This document shows positions 46,967 to 56,823 of a DNA stretch of 64,000 nt, one piece after another. The translations under genes were made by a program, and so were the position numbers. The notes under the pieces were generated by a model. That model saw only the letters and a program-made list of their open reading frames with translations. It was not told the origin of the DNA and ran no database searches. Source of the stretch: Lactococcus lactis (GTDB taxonomy: Bacteria > Bacillota > Bacilli > Lactobacillales > Streptococcaceae); the NCBI RefSeq assembly GCF_029023865.1, contig NZ_CP118969.1, positions 1,488,001-1,552,000 of the forward strand, read 5' to 3'. Positions within the stretch are counted from its first letter, which is position 1. Every line of letters starts with the position of its first letter.

Positions 46967-48292
46967 TTAGTTTTCTATAGACTCCATTAGGAGATGAAAA
47001 ATTGACCCTTTCGGAGAATTATTTGAAACAAAGACTTTGGCATCATTCAATTGTGCATATTCCTTCGCAACTGCCAAACCAAGTCCTGTTCCAGGAATTT
47101 CACTTGAACGAGATTTATCAATTCGATAAAATCGTTCAAAAATATTATCTTTTTCTTCTTCTGGAACGCCAATACCTTCGTCAGCAACCTGAAAATCAAC
47201 TTGATGATTTTCCAAAGTAATATTTATTTTAATTTCTGAGTTGGAAGGTGAATATTTTCCAGCATTTTCAAGAAAGATAATAATAATTTTGTATAGCGCC
47301 ATTTTATCCATGCTGACAAATAAATCTGTTTGGATATCAAAGTTTATTTTTTGTCTTAGCGCGAGTTGAATTTCACTGACCACTTTGTCAGTAAATTTAC
47401 TTAAGTTAATTCTTTCTTTTTTTATTTCTAAATGATTTCCTCTAGAAATGGTCAGTAAATTTTCGATTAAAACTTTCATTCTCATTGATTCTTCATCAAT
47501 ATAAGAAAGTGACTCATCAACAATTTCCGGATGTTCATGCCAACGTCTTTTGAGTAAATTCACATGTCCGCGAATTGCAGCAACTGGCGTTCTTAGCTCA
47601 TGTGAAGCATCCGAGACAAATTGTTGCTCATTTTCAATTTTTTGATTCAGTCGATTGAGCAAACGATTGAAACTTTGACTTAACTGATGAACTTCAAGAG
47701 GATTTTTACTGACAGGAACTTGTTTAACATCCTTTCCATCAGTTGCCACCACAATATCTGTCAAAGGCTGACTAATCGTTCTGGCTGCTTTTTGAATTAA
47801 AATCAAAGCAAGGAAAAAGAGGGAAATCATGACAGCAATAATAACTAATATAGCTCTAATCATCGATTTAACTACAACATTTATATTCAACCATAATTCG
47901 GCTTTGGTTCCATTTTTAGAAGTTTTTGAACTATATAAAAAGATATCATCTCTTAATAGACTAAAATTTCCCCAAGATTTTCGTGATTTTAAAAAATTTG
48001 TTGTTCCTTGACTCTCTTCTCTTTGACCTGAAGGACTTGTCAGTCGAACAAATGTAGCTTTTTCGTCTTTTTCACTATCAAGTTTAAATTCATCCCAATT
48101 CACTTGCCCATTAGTTGCTGCCGTTTGAACGGAATTTAAAAGTGCCGCTCCCTCACTCTTACGGATTTGTAAACTTGTAAATGCAACAATTCCGGAAACA
48201 ATGATTGTAATCAACAGACTAAAAATTAAGAAAATACGGACAAAAGTATCGGTAATAATTTTGGCACTTGTTTTTGATTCTATTTCTTTCAT
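46967..48292 (-). CDS. Sensor histidine kinase
   Basis: 441 residues: membrane segments at about 14-38 and 145-170 around a 100-residue outer sensor, HAMP, HisKA with FVSDASHELRTPVAAIRGH (phospho-His), and an ATPase domain with GIGVPEEEKDNIFERFYRID and GTGLGLAVAKEY. Partner of the regulator at 48831; the DUF2127 gene lies between them. The signal is unknown. Confidence 0.93.
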   Translation of the reverse strand: MKEIESKTSAKIITDTFVRIFLIFSLLITIIVSGIVAFTSLQIRKSEGAALLNSVQTAATNGQVNWDEFKLDSEKDEKATFVRLTSPSGQREESQGTTNFLKSRKSWGNFSLLRDDIFLYSSKTSKNGTKAELWLNINVVVKSMIRAILVIIAVMISLFFLALILIQKAARTISQPLTDIVVATDGKDVKQVPVSKNPLEVHQLSQSFNRLLNRLNQKIENEQQFVSDASHELRTPVAAIRGHVNLLKRRWHEHPEIVDESLSYIDEESMRMKVLIENLLTISRGNHLEIKKERINLSKFTDKVVSEIQLALRQKINFDIQTDLFVSMDKMALYKIIIIFLENAGKYSPSNSEIKINITLENHQVDFQVADEGIGVPEEEKDNIFERFYRIDKSRSSEIPGTGLGLAVAKEYAQLNDAKVFVSNNSPKGSIFHLLMESIEN

Positions 48293-48295
48293 TCG

Positions 48296-48811
48296 CTAAT
48301 TTACTTTACTATTTTTTAAGGAAGAGTATGAGCCCTCTTTTGAAATATGTGCTTTTAACTTACGGTATTCTAATAAGGTTAAAATAATCATCAATACGTC
48401 AACCGCACATAAAACGAGCATTGAAATTGACCCATGATTAAAAAATTCAAAGATTTGATAAAGAATAAAACCAACTAAAAGTAATATTGATAAGGGGTAT
48501 GACCATAGAATCTTTTTCCAGAGCAGAGCCAACGTCACCAACTTTAGTGCACCATGTAAAAGTAAATATACAATAGCAAATAAAGTAGCATCATTGGTCA
48601 GCCTTTCTCCTGCATTTGTAATCATCGTAGAGAACGAGCTTAGAGAAATAGCCAGTGCAAGATGGTGAATAGTTGCTTTAATTAAATCAAGTGGAACAAA
48701 GATTAAAAGTAAACCTGATATAAATTCAACAAAAGCAAAAATACTTTTACCCAGAAGCATTGTGTTAAAACTAACATCTAATAATTCTTCTTTATTTTTC
48801 ACTTTATTCAT
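48296..48811 (-). CDS. DUF2127 family membrane protein
   Basis: 171 residues with four to five membrane segments; FAIVYLLLHGALKLVTLALLW matches the DUF2127 centre. Between response regulator and kinase genes (19 and 3 bp gaps), so it may be an accessory of this two-component system. Confidence 0.72.
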   Translation of the reverse strand: MNKVKNKEELLDVSFNTMLLGKSIFAFVEFISGLLLIFVPLDLIKATIHHLALAISLSSFSTMITNAGERLTNDATLFAIVYLLLHGALKLVTLALLWKKILWSYPLSILLLVGFILYQIFEFFNHGSISMLVLCAVDVLMIILTLLEYRKLKAHISKEGSYSSLKNSKVN

Positions 48812-48830
48812 GGCTACCTCTTTTCCTCTC

Positions 48831-49517
48831 TCAGTTTTCGTTATTTAAACGATAACCTATACCACGAACGGTTTCAATGAGAGATTTATGATTTGGCAAA
48901 TCAATTTTAGCACGAAGGTAGCGAACATAAGCATCCACGGTATTTTCCTGACCGTCAAAATCCATGCCCCATACATCATCCAAAATATCTGCTCGACTTA
49001 CCACTATACCACGATGTTCTAAAAAATAGCTTAACAAAGAAAATTCTCTTTGGGTCAAATTGACTGTTTTACCAGCCACTTCTGTTGTATGAGCACTTAA
49101 ATCAACTTTTAAGTAATCAAGTTCATAGACCTTGGAAGAAGAATTTGACCATTTCCTAAAAATCAACCTCAGCCGAGCCAATAGCTCCTCAATTTCAAAA
49201 GGTTTAGTAATATAATCATCTGCTCCCGCATCAAGACCGGCGACTTTATCTCCAATATAATCACGCGCTGTCAAGAAGATAATTGGTGTATCAGGCTGAA
49301 TTTTTTTCATTCGACGTAACACTGTCAAGCCATCTAATTTTGGAATCATCCAATCAAGCAAAACAACATCAATAGCAGGCTTAGCAGTTTCAAATATTTC
49401 CAAAGCAGAAAGGCCATCAAAAGCGGTTGAAACTTGATAATCTTCAAAAATCAACTCTTTTTTGACATAATCAGATAGACTCGGTTCGTCTTCAACAATC
49501 AAAACATGGTAGCTCAT
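48831..49517 (-). CDS. OmpR-family response regulator
   Basis: 228 residues: receiver domain with the acidic pair (VEDEPS), phospho-Asp in VVLLDWMIPKLDG, Lys in ITKPFEIEELLAR; winged-helix DNA-binding C-domain (NLTQREFSLLSYFLEHRG, YVRYLRAKID, VRGIGYRL). First gene of the operon. Confidence 0.95.
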   Translation of the reverse strand: MSYHVLIVEDEPSLSDYVKKELIFEDYQVSTAFDGLSALEIFETAKPAIDVVLLDWMIPKLDGLTVLRRMKKIQPDTPIIFLTARDYIGDKVAGLDAGADDYITKPFEIEELLARLRLIFRKWSNSSSKVYELDYLKVDLSAHTTEVAGKTVNLTQREFSLLSYFLEHRGIVVSRADILDDVWGMDFDGQENTVDAYVRYLRAKIDLPNHKSLIETVRGIGYRLNNEN

Positions 49518-49593
49518 TTGGCACCTCGCCTTTCTTTAATTGCAAATGTAATCAAAAATTTTTATTTACTTGCTCATTATAACAAGCTTAAAA

Positions 49594-49616
49594 CAAAAAA
49601 ACCATACGGTTTTTCT
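49594..49616 (-). terminator. Terminator of the glycosyltransferase operon
   Basis: AAAAACC-atac-GGTTTTT with T7 on minus, about 30 nt past the GT2 stop. Confidence 0.7.
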
Positions 49617-49642
49617 GAATAATTAATGATAATTTATCATTT

Positions 49643-50599
49643 TTAATCTTCGTTAATGAAGTCTTCAATCAGATAACGAGGACGTTGTTTAACTTCCAAG
49701 AAGATTTTTCCAATATATTCACCAATTACACCTAGAGCTAATAGATTAGCCCCTCCAAATCCAACAATAGCCAGCATTGTCGAAGCCCAACCTGCAACGT
49801 CAGAACCATTAATAAAATGGCGAGCAATAATATAAATTGCTCCTACAATAGCTAGCAAAAACCAAATTAAACCAATCCAAAAAATCAAACGCATCGGTGC
49901 AGCTGATGTTGAAGTAATTCCATCCAGCGCAAAACTAATCATTTTTTTCAAAGGATACTTACTTTCACCAGCAAAACGTTCTCCACGTTTATAGTAAACG
50001 ATATCAGATTTATAGCCAACCAAAGGAACCATTCCTCTTAAGAAGAGATTTTGTTCAGGAAATTGAGCTAAACCGTCAAGGGCACGGCGACTCATTAAAC
50101 GAAAATCAGCATGATTAGGAACACTTTGGCTCCCCAAACCTTGCATTAATTTATAAAAAGCTCCAGCGGTTCTTCTTTTGAAAACTGTATCAGTGTCCCG
50201 ATTATCCCGTACACCATAAACGATATCACAGTTCTCATTTTCAAATTTTTCAAGCATTTCATCAATTGCATTAATATCATCTTGCAAATCTGCATCCATT
50301 GAAATAACGCAATCTGCTAAATTTCTCACGGTCATTAAACCAGCGAGCAAAGCATTTTGATGTCCGCGATTTCTTGAGAGATTAATCCCACTAAACATCG
50401 GATTTTCATTATGTTTTCCTTGAATTTTTTCCCAAGTCTTATCTTTTGAGCCATCATTAACATAGACAACTCTACTTTTTGGACTAATAATATTATTTGA
50501 AATCAATTGTTCATATTTAGCCTTGAGACGTTCGGAAGTTTCATCAAGTACTAGTTCTTCATTGTAACATGGCAGGACCATATAAAGAATCTTAGTCAT
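49643..50599 (-). CDS. GtrB/DPM1-like GT2 glycosyltransferase (lipid-phosphate sugar synthase)
   Basis: 318 residues from ATG 50597-50599 (AGGAG upstream). GT2 motifs: VLPCYNEE, VVYVNDGSKDKTW, SMDADLQDD, NRGHQNAL; two C-terminal membrane segments (about 230-290). Members transfer a sugar to undecaprenyl phosphate. Coupled by overlap to the GT-C gene upstream, which would use the product outside the cell. Confidence 0.88.
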   Translation of the reverse strand: MTKILYMVLPCYNEELVLDETSERLKAKYEQLISNNIISPKSRVVYVNDGSKDKTWEKIQGKHNENPMFSGINLSRNRGHQNALLAGLMTVRNLADCVISMDADLQDDINAIDEMLEKFENENCDIVYGVRDNRDTDTVFKRRTAGAFYKLMQGLGSQSVPNHADFRLMSRRALDGLAQFPEQNLFLRGMVPLVGYKSDIVYYKRGERFAGESKYPLKKMISFALDGITSTSAAPMRLIFWIGLIWFLLAIVGAIYIIARHFINGSDVAGWASTMLAIVGFGGANLLALGVIGEYIGKIFLEVKQRPRYLIEDFINED

Positions 50600-50601
50600 A
50601 T

Positions 50602-52224
50602 TCACTCCTTAATTTTTTTCTTTTTAAACTGCTTATCTATTAAACCTAAACTTGCTAAAGCAATCATAACGGGGGCAAATTGATAAAGGTAACGTGAATT
50701 TGTTTCCCATAGAATAAGGAAAAAACTCAATCCAACAAAGACCAAAGCTGGAATAAACCAGGGATTTGACCAATTTCTCTTGCTGATTAAAATTCGCCAG
50801 ATTTGACGCCACAGCAAAACAACTAGGCCAATCCAATAAAGGGTTTGAACAGCCTTTAGCATAAACCAACCTGTTATATTACCAGGGCCATCCAAAGAAA
50901 ATGAGGTTCCTGATAAATAATCAAAGTAACGATTAATAAATTTATTTTCATGATGATAAGTATAAAACGAACTGTTCAAATCACCATATAACCAAGTATA
51001 GGTCAACTTACGTCCAATTTGTCGCACAACTCCGACAGGTCCCATCTTCTTAAGATTGTCTATGAAGAGTTGTTTATCAGCCTCTTTTTTCGCTTCATAA
51101 GTTGGGAAAGATTCAGAATAAAGCCTCACTTTCTTATTGAATCCACCCGTTTTATTAGTTGGCGACCAAGACATAGCAATCCAGTGCATCATCGGAAGAT
51201 TACGACGTTCATTAGCCTCTTGAGAAAAAGCTGGCTCGGTCGCAATAGTTGCTTTAACCATGAAATGTCCCCCAACAAATAAAATAGCAAACATTGGGAG
51301 TAAAAGCAAAAGTTGTTTCCATTTTTTATTAAGTCCAAGGAAAATCAAAACAGCAATAAGCACAATTAATACTGTTGGCTTAAATTCATAACCTATAACT
51401 GCCAATACTGTTGCCAAAAAATACCATAGAACTTGTTGAGTTATTTTTTGTGATTTAATGGCATATATAAAGAACAACAAACTAAAGGATACAAAAGGAA
51501 GTGTAATCGTATCACTATAGAGTTGTGCACCATAAACGTAAAAAGGTAAGAACCCGAGAGCACAAACATTGTATAAGAGCGCATGTCTTTTCCCGCTCAA
51601 AGCCTTAACACTTAAGGTTCCAGCTAAAACTCCGAGACTTGTCAACAGTGCAGACACTGCTGTCACAACCCACATTTTTAGTTCAACACTTCCTGCAAAT
51701 GGTGAGAAAACTTGATTAAATAAAATCCCTAAAAATTGATTATTTGGATAACGAAGAAAATATCCTAAACGCGAAGCAGTTTCAGGTAACAGTCCAAAAG
51801 ATTGACCATGGAGTTCTGTCGTAGAATTAAATATAACGAAATAGTCCCAAGCATGCTTACTATCAGGCACATGAATCATAAAAAGAAACGGCAAGATAAA
51901 AGTTAACAAAGCTACTAACCAAAAGCTTATTCGATAATATTTTGTTACTGACAAGTCTGTAAGTAACTCAATTTTACTGACAGACTTGTCAGTAGTTTCA
52001 TTTTTATTCTTCGAGTCAAAAAGTTTTTTCGATAATTTATAAATTCCAACAAAATAAAAATAGGCTGCTATTAAAAGAATATTTCCTAACAAAAGCGCAA
52101 TGATGTGATCTGCGTTCCACACTTGCGTCAAAGAAATAGCAATCCCGTTAATTAAAAGAAAGATTCCTATCATTAATGCAAGACAGAATCCTTTTTTATA
52201 CTTAATAAATACTATATTATTCAT
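50602..52224 (-). CDS. Polytopic GT-C-type glycosyltransferase, putative
   Basis: 540 residues with 11-13 membrane segments; a large outer loop around residues 330-420 (ERRNLPMMHWIAMSWSPTNK) is typical of GT-C enzymes that take sugar from undecaprenyl phosphate. With the GtrB-like neighbour it would decorate a wall glycopolymer or lipoteichoic acid. Codons about 75-95 contain two copies of the ACTGAC palindrome. Confidence 0.7.
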   Translation of the reverse strand: MNNIVFIKYKKGFCLALMIGIFLLINGIAISLTQVWNADHIIALLLGNILLIAAYFYFVGIYKLSKKLFDSKNKNETTDKSVSKIELLTDLSVTKYYRISFWLVALLTFILPFLFMIHVPDSKHAWDYFVIFNSTTELHGQSFGLLPETASRLGYFLRYPNNQFLGILFNQVFSPFAGSVELKMWVVTAVSALLTSLGVLAGTLSVKALSGKRHALLYNVCALGFLPFYVYGAQLYSDTITLPFVSFSLLFFIYAIKSQKITQQVLWYFLATVLAVIGYEFKPTVLIVLIAVLIFLGLNKKWKQLLLLLPMFAILFVGGHFMVKATIATEPAFSQEANERRNLPMMHWIAMSWSPTNKTGGFNKKVRLYSESFPTYEAKKEADKQLFIDNLKKMGPVGVVRQIGRKLTYTWLYGDLNSSFYTYHHENKFINRYFDYLSGTSFSLDGPGNITGWFMLKAVQTLYWIGLVVLLWRQIWRILISKRNWSNPWFIPALVFVGLSFFLILWETNSRYLYQFAPVMIALASLGLIDKQFKKKKIKE

Positions 52225-52363
52225 ATTGCCATTTTACCATAGCTTGGCTTTTGTTTCTTACAATAACCTTAATTTTTAGATGATAATTTCTCATTTTTTA
52301 CTTCGCATTTATAAACTACACTATAGTTAACGCTTACGACTCTGATTGCAACAGAATTTTTTC

Positions 52364-52807
52364 TTAATTCATTACTAAAGCAACAATTATTCCTAAAATT
52401 GTTCCACCCATCACTTGAATTGGTGTATGCCCCAATAATTCTTTTAAATTTTTATCTACTTTGATTCCGGCATTTTCGACATTTTGTAACATTCGATTAA
52501 TAATTCTGGCTTGATTTCCTGCCTGTCTTCTAATACCTTGGGCATCATATAAAACAACGAAGGCTAAAACAGTAGCAATAGCAAAAAGCGATGAATCAAA
52601 TCCTTGTCTCAATCCAGTAGCCGTTGCCAAAGCAACAACCAATGAACTATGAGAGCTGGGCATTCCACCTGTTGCAAAAATTAATTGCCAATTAATACGA
52701 TGTGTCCGAATAAGTTCGATAATTATTTTAATTAACTGAGCCAGAGCCCAACTCACAATGGCTGTCATTAAAATTTGATTATGAAAAATCTGATTAAAAA
52801 AGTTCAT
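52364..52807 (-). CDS. DUF212 / divergent PAP2 family protein
   Basis: 147 residues with four membrane segments; GGMPSSHSSLVVALATATGL and VLYDAQGIRRQAGNQA are the signature of the YuiD-like DUF212 family, related to acid phosphatases. Single gene with ribosome site AGGAGACT. Substrate unknown. Confidence 0.88.
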   Translation of the reverse strand: MNFFNQIFHNQILMTAIVSWALAQLIKIIIELIRTHRINWQLIFATGGMPSSHSSLVVALATATGLRQGFDSSLFAIATVLAFVVLYDAQGIRRQAGNQARIINRMLQNVENAGIKVDKNLKELLGHTPIQVMGGTILGIIVALVMN

Positions 52808-52940
52808 AATAGTCTCCTTTTACTAATAAAAACCTACTAACTATCAGTAACTCTATTATACATCATCTATCTTTTATTGAAGTCTGATTTGCTGACAAAT
52901 ACAGAAAGTCTGTCAGTAAATATAGTTCTTTTTTAAATAC

Positions 52941-52969
52941 AAAAAAGAACAAGTTTAAACTTGTTCTCT
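52941..52969 (-). terminator. Terminator overlapping the pseudouridine synthase stop
   Basis: GAACAAGTTT/AAACTTGTTC palindrome with T6 on minus; includes the TAA stop. Confidence 0.8.
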
Positions 52970-53860
52970 AAGCTTTTCTAATTGTTCATTGAATATTTCA
53001 GGGGCATCAACTTGGAATTCCATAAACTCACCAGTTGTTGGATGGTCAAAACCTAATGTTTCAGCATGCAAAAATTGCCCTTTATTAGGTGTCAATGTTT
53101 TATTTGGCCCATAGAGTGGATCACCAGCCACAGGATGACCAATGTAATTCATATGTACACGAATCTGATGTGTACGCCCAGTTTCCAAGCGTAATGCAAT
53201 CAAAGTATAGCCATAAAATCGTTCTAAAACCTCAAAATGAGTCACGGCTGGTTTTCCGCCAGAAACTACGGCTTGTTTTTTGCGATCTTTAAGATTACGA
53301 CCAATTGGCGCTTCAATGGTTCCTTTATCATTAGCAATTTCACCGTGGACAATCGCTAAATAACGACGTTTGCTAGTCTTATCTTTTAATTGTGCTGCCA
53401 AACTTTCGTGTGCTTTATCATTTTTGGCAATCATCAAAAGACCACTCGTATCCTTATCAATACGATGCACAATTCCTGGACGAATTACACCATTAATGCT
53501 TGAAAGATCTTTGATATGATACATGATTGCATTAACCAATGTCCCTGAAGCATGACCGGCTGCAGGATGAACTACCATTCCTTGAGGTTTATTTACTACT
53601 GCAACATCTGAATCTTCATAAATGATTTCTAGTGGCAAATCTTCAGCAACAATATCAAGAACTTCCGCTTCTGGAATTTCAAATTCAATCCTGTCCCCTA
53701 CTTTTACTTTATACTTTGCTTTTTTTGCTTCACTGTTAACAAATACTTTATCATTTTTGATAAGTTCTGTCAGTAAGCTCCGTGAGTATTCTGTTTGATT
53801 GGCAAGCGCCTTGTCAAGACGTAAGCCTTTGTTTTCTTCGTTAATTTTTATGATAGGCAA
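52955..53860 (-). CDS. RluD-family 23S rRNA pseudouridine synthase
   Basis: 301 residues: S4 RNA-binding domain (1-60, LRLDKALANQTEYSRSLLTELIKNDKVFVNS) and catalytic domain with GIVHRIDKDTSGLLMIAKN (catalytic Asp) and LETGRTHQIRVHM. Modifies uridines in helix 69 or a similar site. Lies 60 bp after lspA in the same direction, the usual Firmicute pair. Confidence 0.93.
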   Translation of the reverse strand: MPIIKINEENKGLRLDKALANQTEYSRSLLTELIKNDKVFVNSEAKKAKYKVKVGDRIEFEIPEAEVLDIVAEDLPLEIIYEDSDVAVVNKPQGMVVHPAAGHASGTLVNAIMYHIKDLSSINGVIRPGIVHRIDKDTSGLLMIAKNDKAHESLAAQLKDKTSKRRYLAIVHGEIANDKGTIEAPIGRNLKDRKKQAVVSGGKPAVTHFEVLERFYGYTLIALRLETGRTHQIRVHMNYIGHPVAGDPLYGPNKTLTPNKGQFLHAETLGFDHPTTGEFMEFQVDAPEIFNEQLEKLREQV

Positions 53861-53920
53861 GTGTGTTTTCCTTTTTATAAATGTTAAATAAAACTTTCTG
53901 TCAGTGATTTTTTAATCAAT

Positions 53921-54373
53921 TTATTTTGTTTCTTTGTCTGTCAAAATTGCAATGAAAAGAAGAACAAAACCAACAGATAATAAGATATCCGCAATATTAA
54001 AAATTGGAAAATTAATAAATTCAGTTTGGAACATATCAACAACAAATCCTTGACGAATTCGGTCAATAAAATTTCCCAAAGCACCCGTAATAATTAAAGT
54101 TAATCCAATAAAATACCAGTTTTGTGCCATTTTTTTCCATAAAAACCAAAGGGCAACAACTAAGACGATCGGTGTTAAGATAAGGAAAAACCATTGTTGA
54201 CCTGAAAATGAAGACCAAGCTGCTCCATCATTTTTGATATAAGTTAAACTAAGAACATTAGGCCAAATTTTTTCTGTATCTCCAAGCTGAATATTAGCAA
54301 CAATCCAATTTTTAAAAATTTGGTCAGCAACAATTCCGACAACGATAATAACAAGTGACAGTAGTTTTTTCAT
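53921..54373 (-). CDS. lspA: Lipoprotein signal peptidase (SPase II)
   Basis: 150 residues, four membrane segments. Catalytic Asp pair in ALGNFIDRIRQGFVVD and FNIADILLSVG, plus NDGAAWS. Cleaves prolipoproteins before the lipid-modified Cys. Of standard length. Confidence 0.96.
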   Translation of the reverse strand: MKKLLSLVIIVVGIVADQIFKNWIVANIQLGDTEKIWPNVLSLTYIKNDGAAWSSFSGQQWFFLILTPIVLVVALWFLWKKMAQNWYFIGLTLIITGALGNFIDRIRQGFVVDMFQTEFINFPIFNIADILLSVGFVLLFIAILTDKETK

Positions 54374-54438
54374 GCTTTAATTATAGCATATTTCGCAATC
54401 TGATAGCTCGCTAGAACAGTTTTTATCCTATTTCAAAA

Positions 54439-54467
54439 TAAAAAGCGCATTTAAATAAATGCACTTA
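54439..54467 (-). terminator. Terminator of the riboflavin operon
   Basis: AAGnGCATTT-loop-AAATGCnCTT stem with TTTTATTTT on minus, 9 nt after the ribH stop. Confidence 0.75.
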
Positions 54468-54475
54468 TAGATAAA

Positions 54476-54940
54476 TTAGCCAATCTTTCTCATTAAATCA
54501 ACCATTTCAATTGCTCCAACCGCTACTTCAAAACCTTTATTTCCAGCTTTTGTGCCTGCACGCTCAATGGCTTGTTCTCTATTTTCAGTTGTTAGTACAC
54601 CAAACATGACCGGAATATTAGAGTTTAAGGAAACATGAGCAATCCCCTTAGAAACTTCATTACAAACAAAATCATAATGAGAAGTTGAGCCTCTGATGAC
54701 AGTCCCTAAACATATAATTGCTTCATATTTATTGGAAGTCGCCATTTTTTGGGCAATAATGGGAATTTCAAATGCACCTGGAACCCATGCTATATCAATT
54801 TCTTCTTCCTGGACTCCATGTCTTTTGAGTGCATCTAATGCTCCTGACAAAAGTTTTGCATTGATAAATTCATTAAATCGAGCAACTACAATCCCATATT
54901 TTGCATTCTTTGTTCTTAAATTTCCTTCAATAATTGTCAT
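54476..54940 (-). CDS. ribH: 6,7-dimethyl-8-ribityllumazine synthase
   Basis: 154 residues. [59 protein letters not shown] (catalytic His and phosphate site) and [17 protein letters not shown] are all present. Condenses the pyrimidine and butanone phosphate to lumazine; forms a capsid-like shell. Last gene of the operon. Confidence 0.97.
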   Translation of the reverse strand: MTIIEGNLRTKNAKYGIVVARFNEFINAKLLSGALDALKRHGVQEEEIDIAWVPGAFEIPIIAQKMATSNKYEAIICLGTVIRGSTSHYDFVCNEVSKGIAHVSLNSNIPVMFGVLTTENREQAIERAGTKAGNKGFEVAVGAIEMVDLMRKIG

Positions 54941-54967
54941 ATTTCTATCCTTACTTTCTATTTTACT

Positions 54968-56164
54968 TTAGTCAAACAAATGTCCCATTTTATTTTGTTT
55001 TACTTTTAAATAATCAAGGTCAAAGGGGTTATCTTTGATTTGGAGAGCTACTCTTTCTTCAACTACTAGACCATATTTTTGAAAATCATTAATCTTTTGC
55101 GGATTATTAGTCATTAATTTCAATGATTTCACCCCAATTATTTTTAAAATTTGTGCTCCAATAGAATATTCTCGCTCATCTTCTTCAAACCCCAAAGCTA
55201 AATTAGCTTCAACCGTATCAAGTCCTTCATCTTGAAGTGAGTAGGCACGAAGTTTATTAATCAAACCAATTCCACGTCCTTCTTGTCGAAGATATAAAAG
55301 CACGCCACGCCCCTCATCATTTATTTTTTTTAATGCTTCTTCTAATTGTCCACCGCAGTCACATTTCAAAGAACCAAAAGCATCACCAGTTAAGCATTCT
55401 GAGTGAACGCGGCAAAGAATAGCTTGACCGTCACCAATATCTCCTTTAACTAAAGCAACATGGTGCTCACCATTTATTTTATTGACAAATCCTAAAATAT
55501 CAAACATACCATATTTCGTCGGTAGTTTAGCTCTAGTCACCTGTTCTACTTGTAGTTCATTTTGCTTAAGATACTCTTGAATAGCTTTAATTGTGATATA
55601 TTTCAAGCCCCACTCTTGCGCTTTTTCCTTCAGTTTCTCCTTATGCATCATTGTTCCATCTTCGTCCATTATTTCAACGCAGACACCTACTTCTTTTAAA
55701 CCAGCCAGACGCAACAAGTCAACCGTAGCCTCAGTATGACCATTTCGCTCAAAAAGACCATTTTTCTTGGCAATAAGTGGAAATACATGACCTGGTCTAC
55801 GAAAATCACTTGGTAAACTCTCGGCATCAACAAGTTTTTTTATGGTTAAGGCCCGTTCAAAAGCCGAAATTCCTGTGCTAGTTTCAATATGATCAACCGA
55901 AACTGTAAAAGCTGTTCCATGATTATCTGTATTTTTCTCTACCATTGCTTCTAATTGTAAATTCTTAGCATAAGTTTCACTGAGTGGTGCGCATATCAAT
56001 CCTTTGGCCTCACTTGCCATAAAATTAATTATTTCTGGACTGATAAATTCGGCCGCACAGATAAGGTCGCCCTCATTTTCTCTATTTTCATCGTCACTAA
56101 CGATAATCATTTCCCCTGCTTTAAGTGCAGCAAGTGCTTCTTCTACTTTATTATATTGGAACAT
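54968..56164 (-). CDS. ribBA: Bifunctional DHBP synthase / GTP cyclohydrolase II
   Basis: 398 residues. Residues 1-200 are DHBP synthase ([31 protein letters not shown]). 205-398 are GTP cyclohydrolase II with the zinc cysteines in [20 protein letters not shown] and [18 protein letters not shown]. Supplies both precursors of riboflavin. Confidence 0.97.
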   Translation of the reverse strand: MFQYNKVEEALAALKAGEMIIVSDDENRENEGDLICAAEFISPEIINFMASEAKGLICAPLSETYAKNLQLEAMVEKNTDNHGTAFTVSVDHIETSTGISAFERALTIKKLVDAESLPSDFRRPGHVFPLIAKKNGLFERNGHTEATVDLLRLAGLKEVGVCVEIMDEDGTMMHKEKLKEKAQEWGLKYITIKAIQEYLKQNELQVEQVTRAKLPTKYGMFDILGFVNKINGEHHVALVKGDIGDGQAILCRVHSECLTGDAFGSLKCDCGGQLEEALKKINDEGRGVLLYLRQEGRGIGLINKLRAYSLQDEGLDTVEANLALGFEEDEREYSIGAQILKIIGVKSLKLMTNNPQKINDFQKYGLVVEERVALQIKDNPFDLDYLKVKQNKMGHLFD

Positions 56165-56172
56165 TTTATCTC

Positions 56173-56823
56173 CTATAAAAATCCGTTGTTAAATAGCTTT
56201 TCTTTAGTTACTGAAGATTCTTTCATCGAAGAACTACTATCGCCCCATAATTTTTCTATATATTTCCCCAAAATATCATTTTCTAAATTAACAGTATCAC
56301 CCACTTTTTTATCTGCCATTATCGTTTCTTTGAGCGTATGTGGAATAATGGAAACACTAAAAGATTTCGACTTAACCTGAGCAACTGTAAGACTAATCCC
56401 ATCAATCGTAATCGAGCCTTTTTCGACGGTGTATCTCATTAAATTTAAGCTCGTTTTGATTTCAAACCAGATGGCATTTTCTTCTTTTTTTACTTCTAAA
56501 ATCTGGCCAACTCCATCAATATGCCCTGACACAATATGCCCACCAAATCGGCCATTTAATGGCATCGCTCGTTCTAAGTTAACTTTGGCACCCACATTTA
56601 AGGTCCCAAGATTTGAGCGATTTAGACTTTCAGGCATAATATCAGCCGTAAATTCTTTTTGATTAAATTCAGAAACGGTCAGGCATAAACCATTTGTTGA
56701 AATAGAATCTCCAAGTTTCATATCCTCTAAAATCAAGGAAGCACGGATACTAATTTTGAAGGATTTTTCTCTTTTTTGCAGGCGACTCACTTCCCCTAAT
56801 TCTTCAATTATTCCTGTAAACAT
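56173..56823 (-). CDS. ribE: Riboflavin synthase alpha chain
   Basis: 216 residues made of two lumazine-binding repeats: [12 protein letters not shown]...[13 protein letters not shown] and [13 protein letters not shown]...[12 protein letters not shown]. Dismutates lumazine to riboflavin. Start overlaps the ribD stop by 1 bp. Called ribB in lactococcal literature. Confidence 0.97.
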   Translation of the reverse strand: MFTGIIEELGEVSRLQKREKSFKISIRASLILEDMKLGDSISTNGLCLTVSEFNQKEFTADIMPESLNRSNLGTLNVGAKVNLERAMPLNGRFGGHIVSGHIDGVGQILEVKKEENAIWFEIKTSLNLMRYTVEKGSITIDGISLTVAQVKSKSFSVSIIPHTLKETIMADKKVGDTVNLENDILGKYIEKLWGDSSSSMKESSVTKEKLFNNGFL

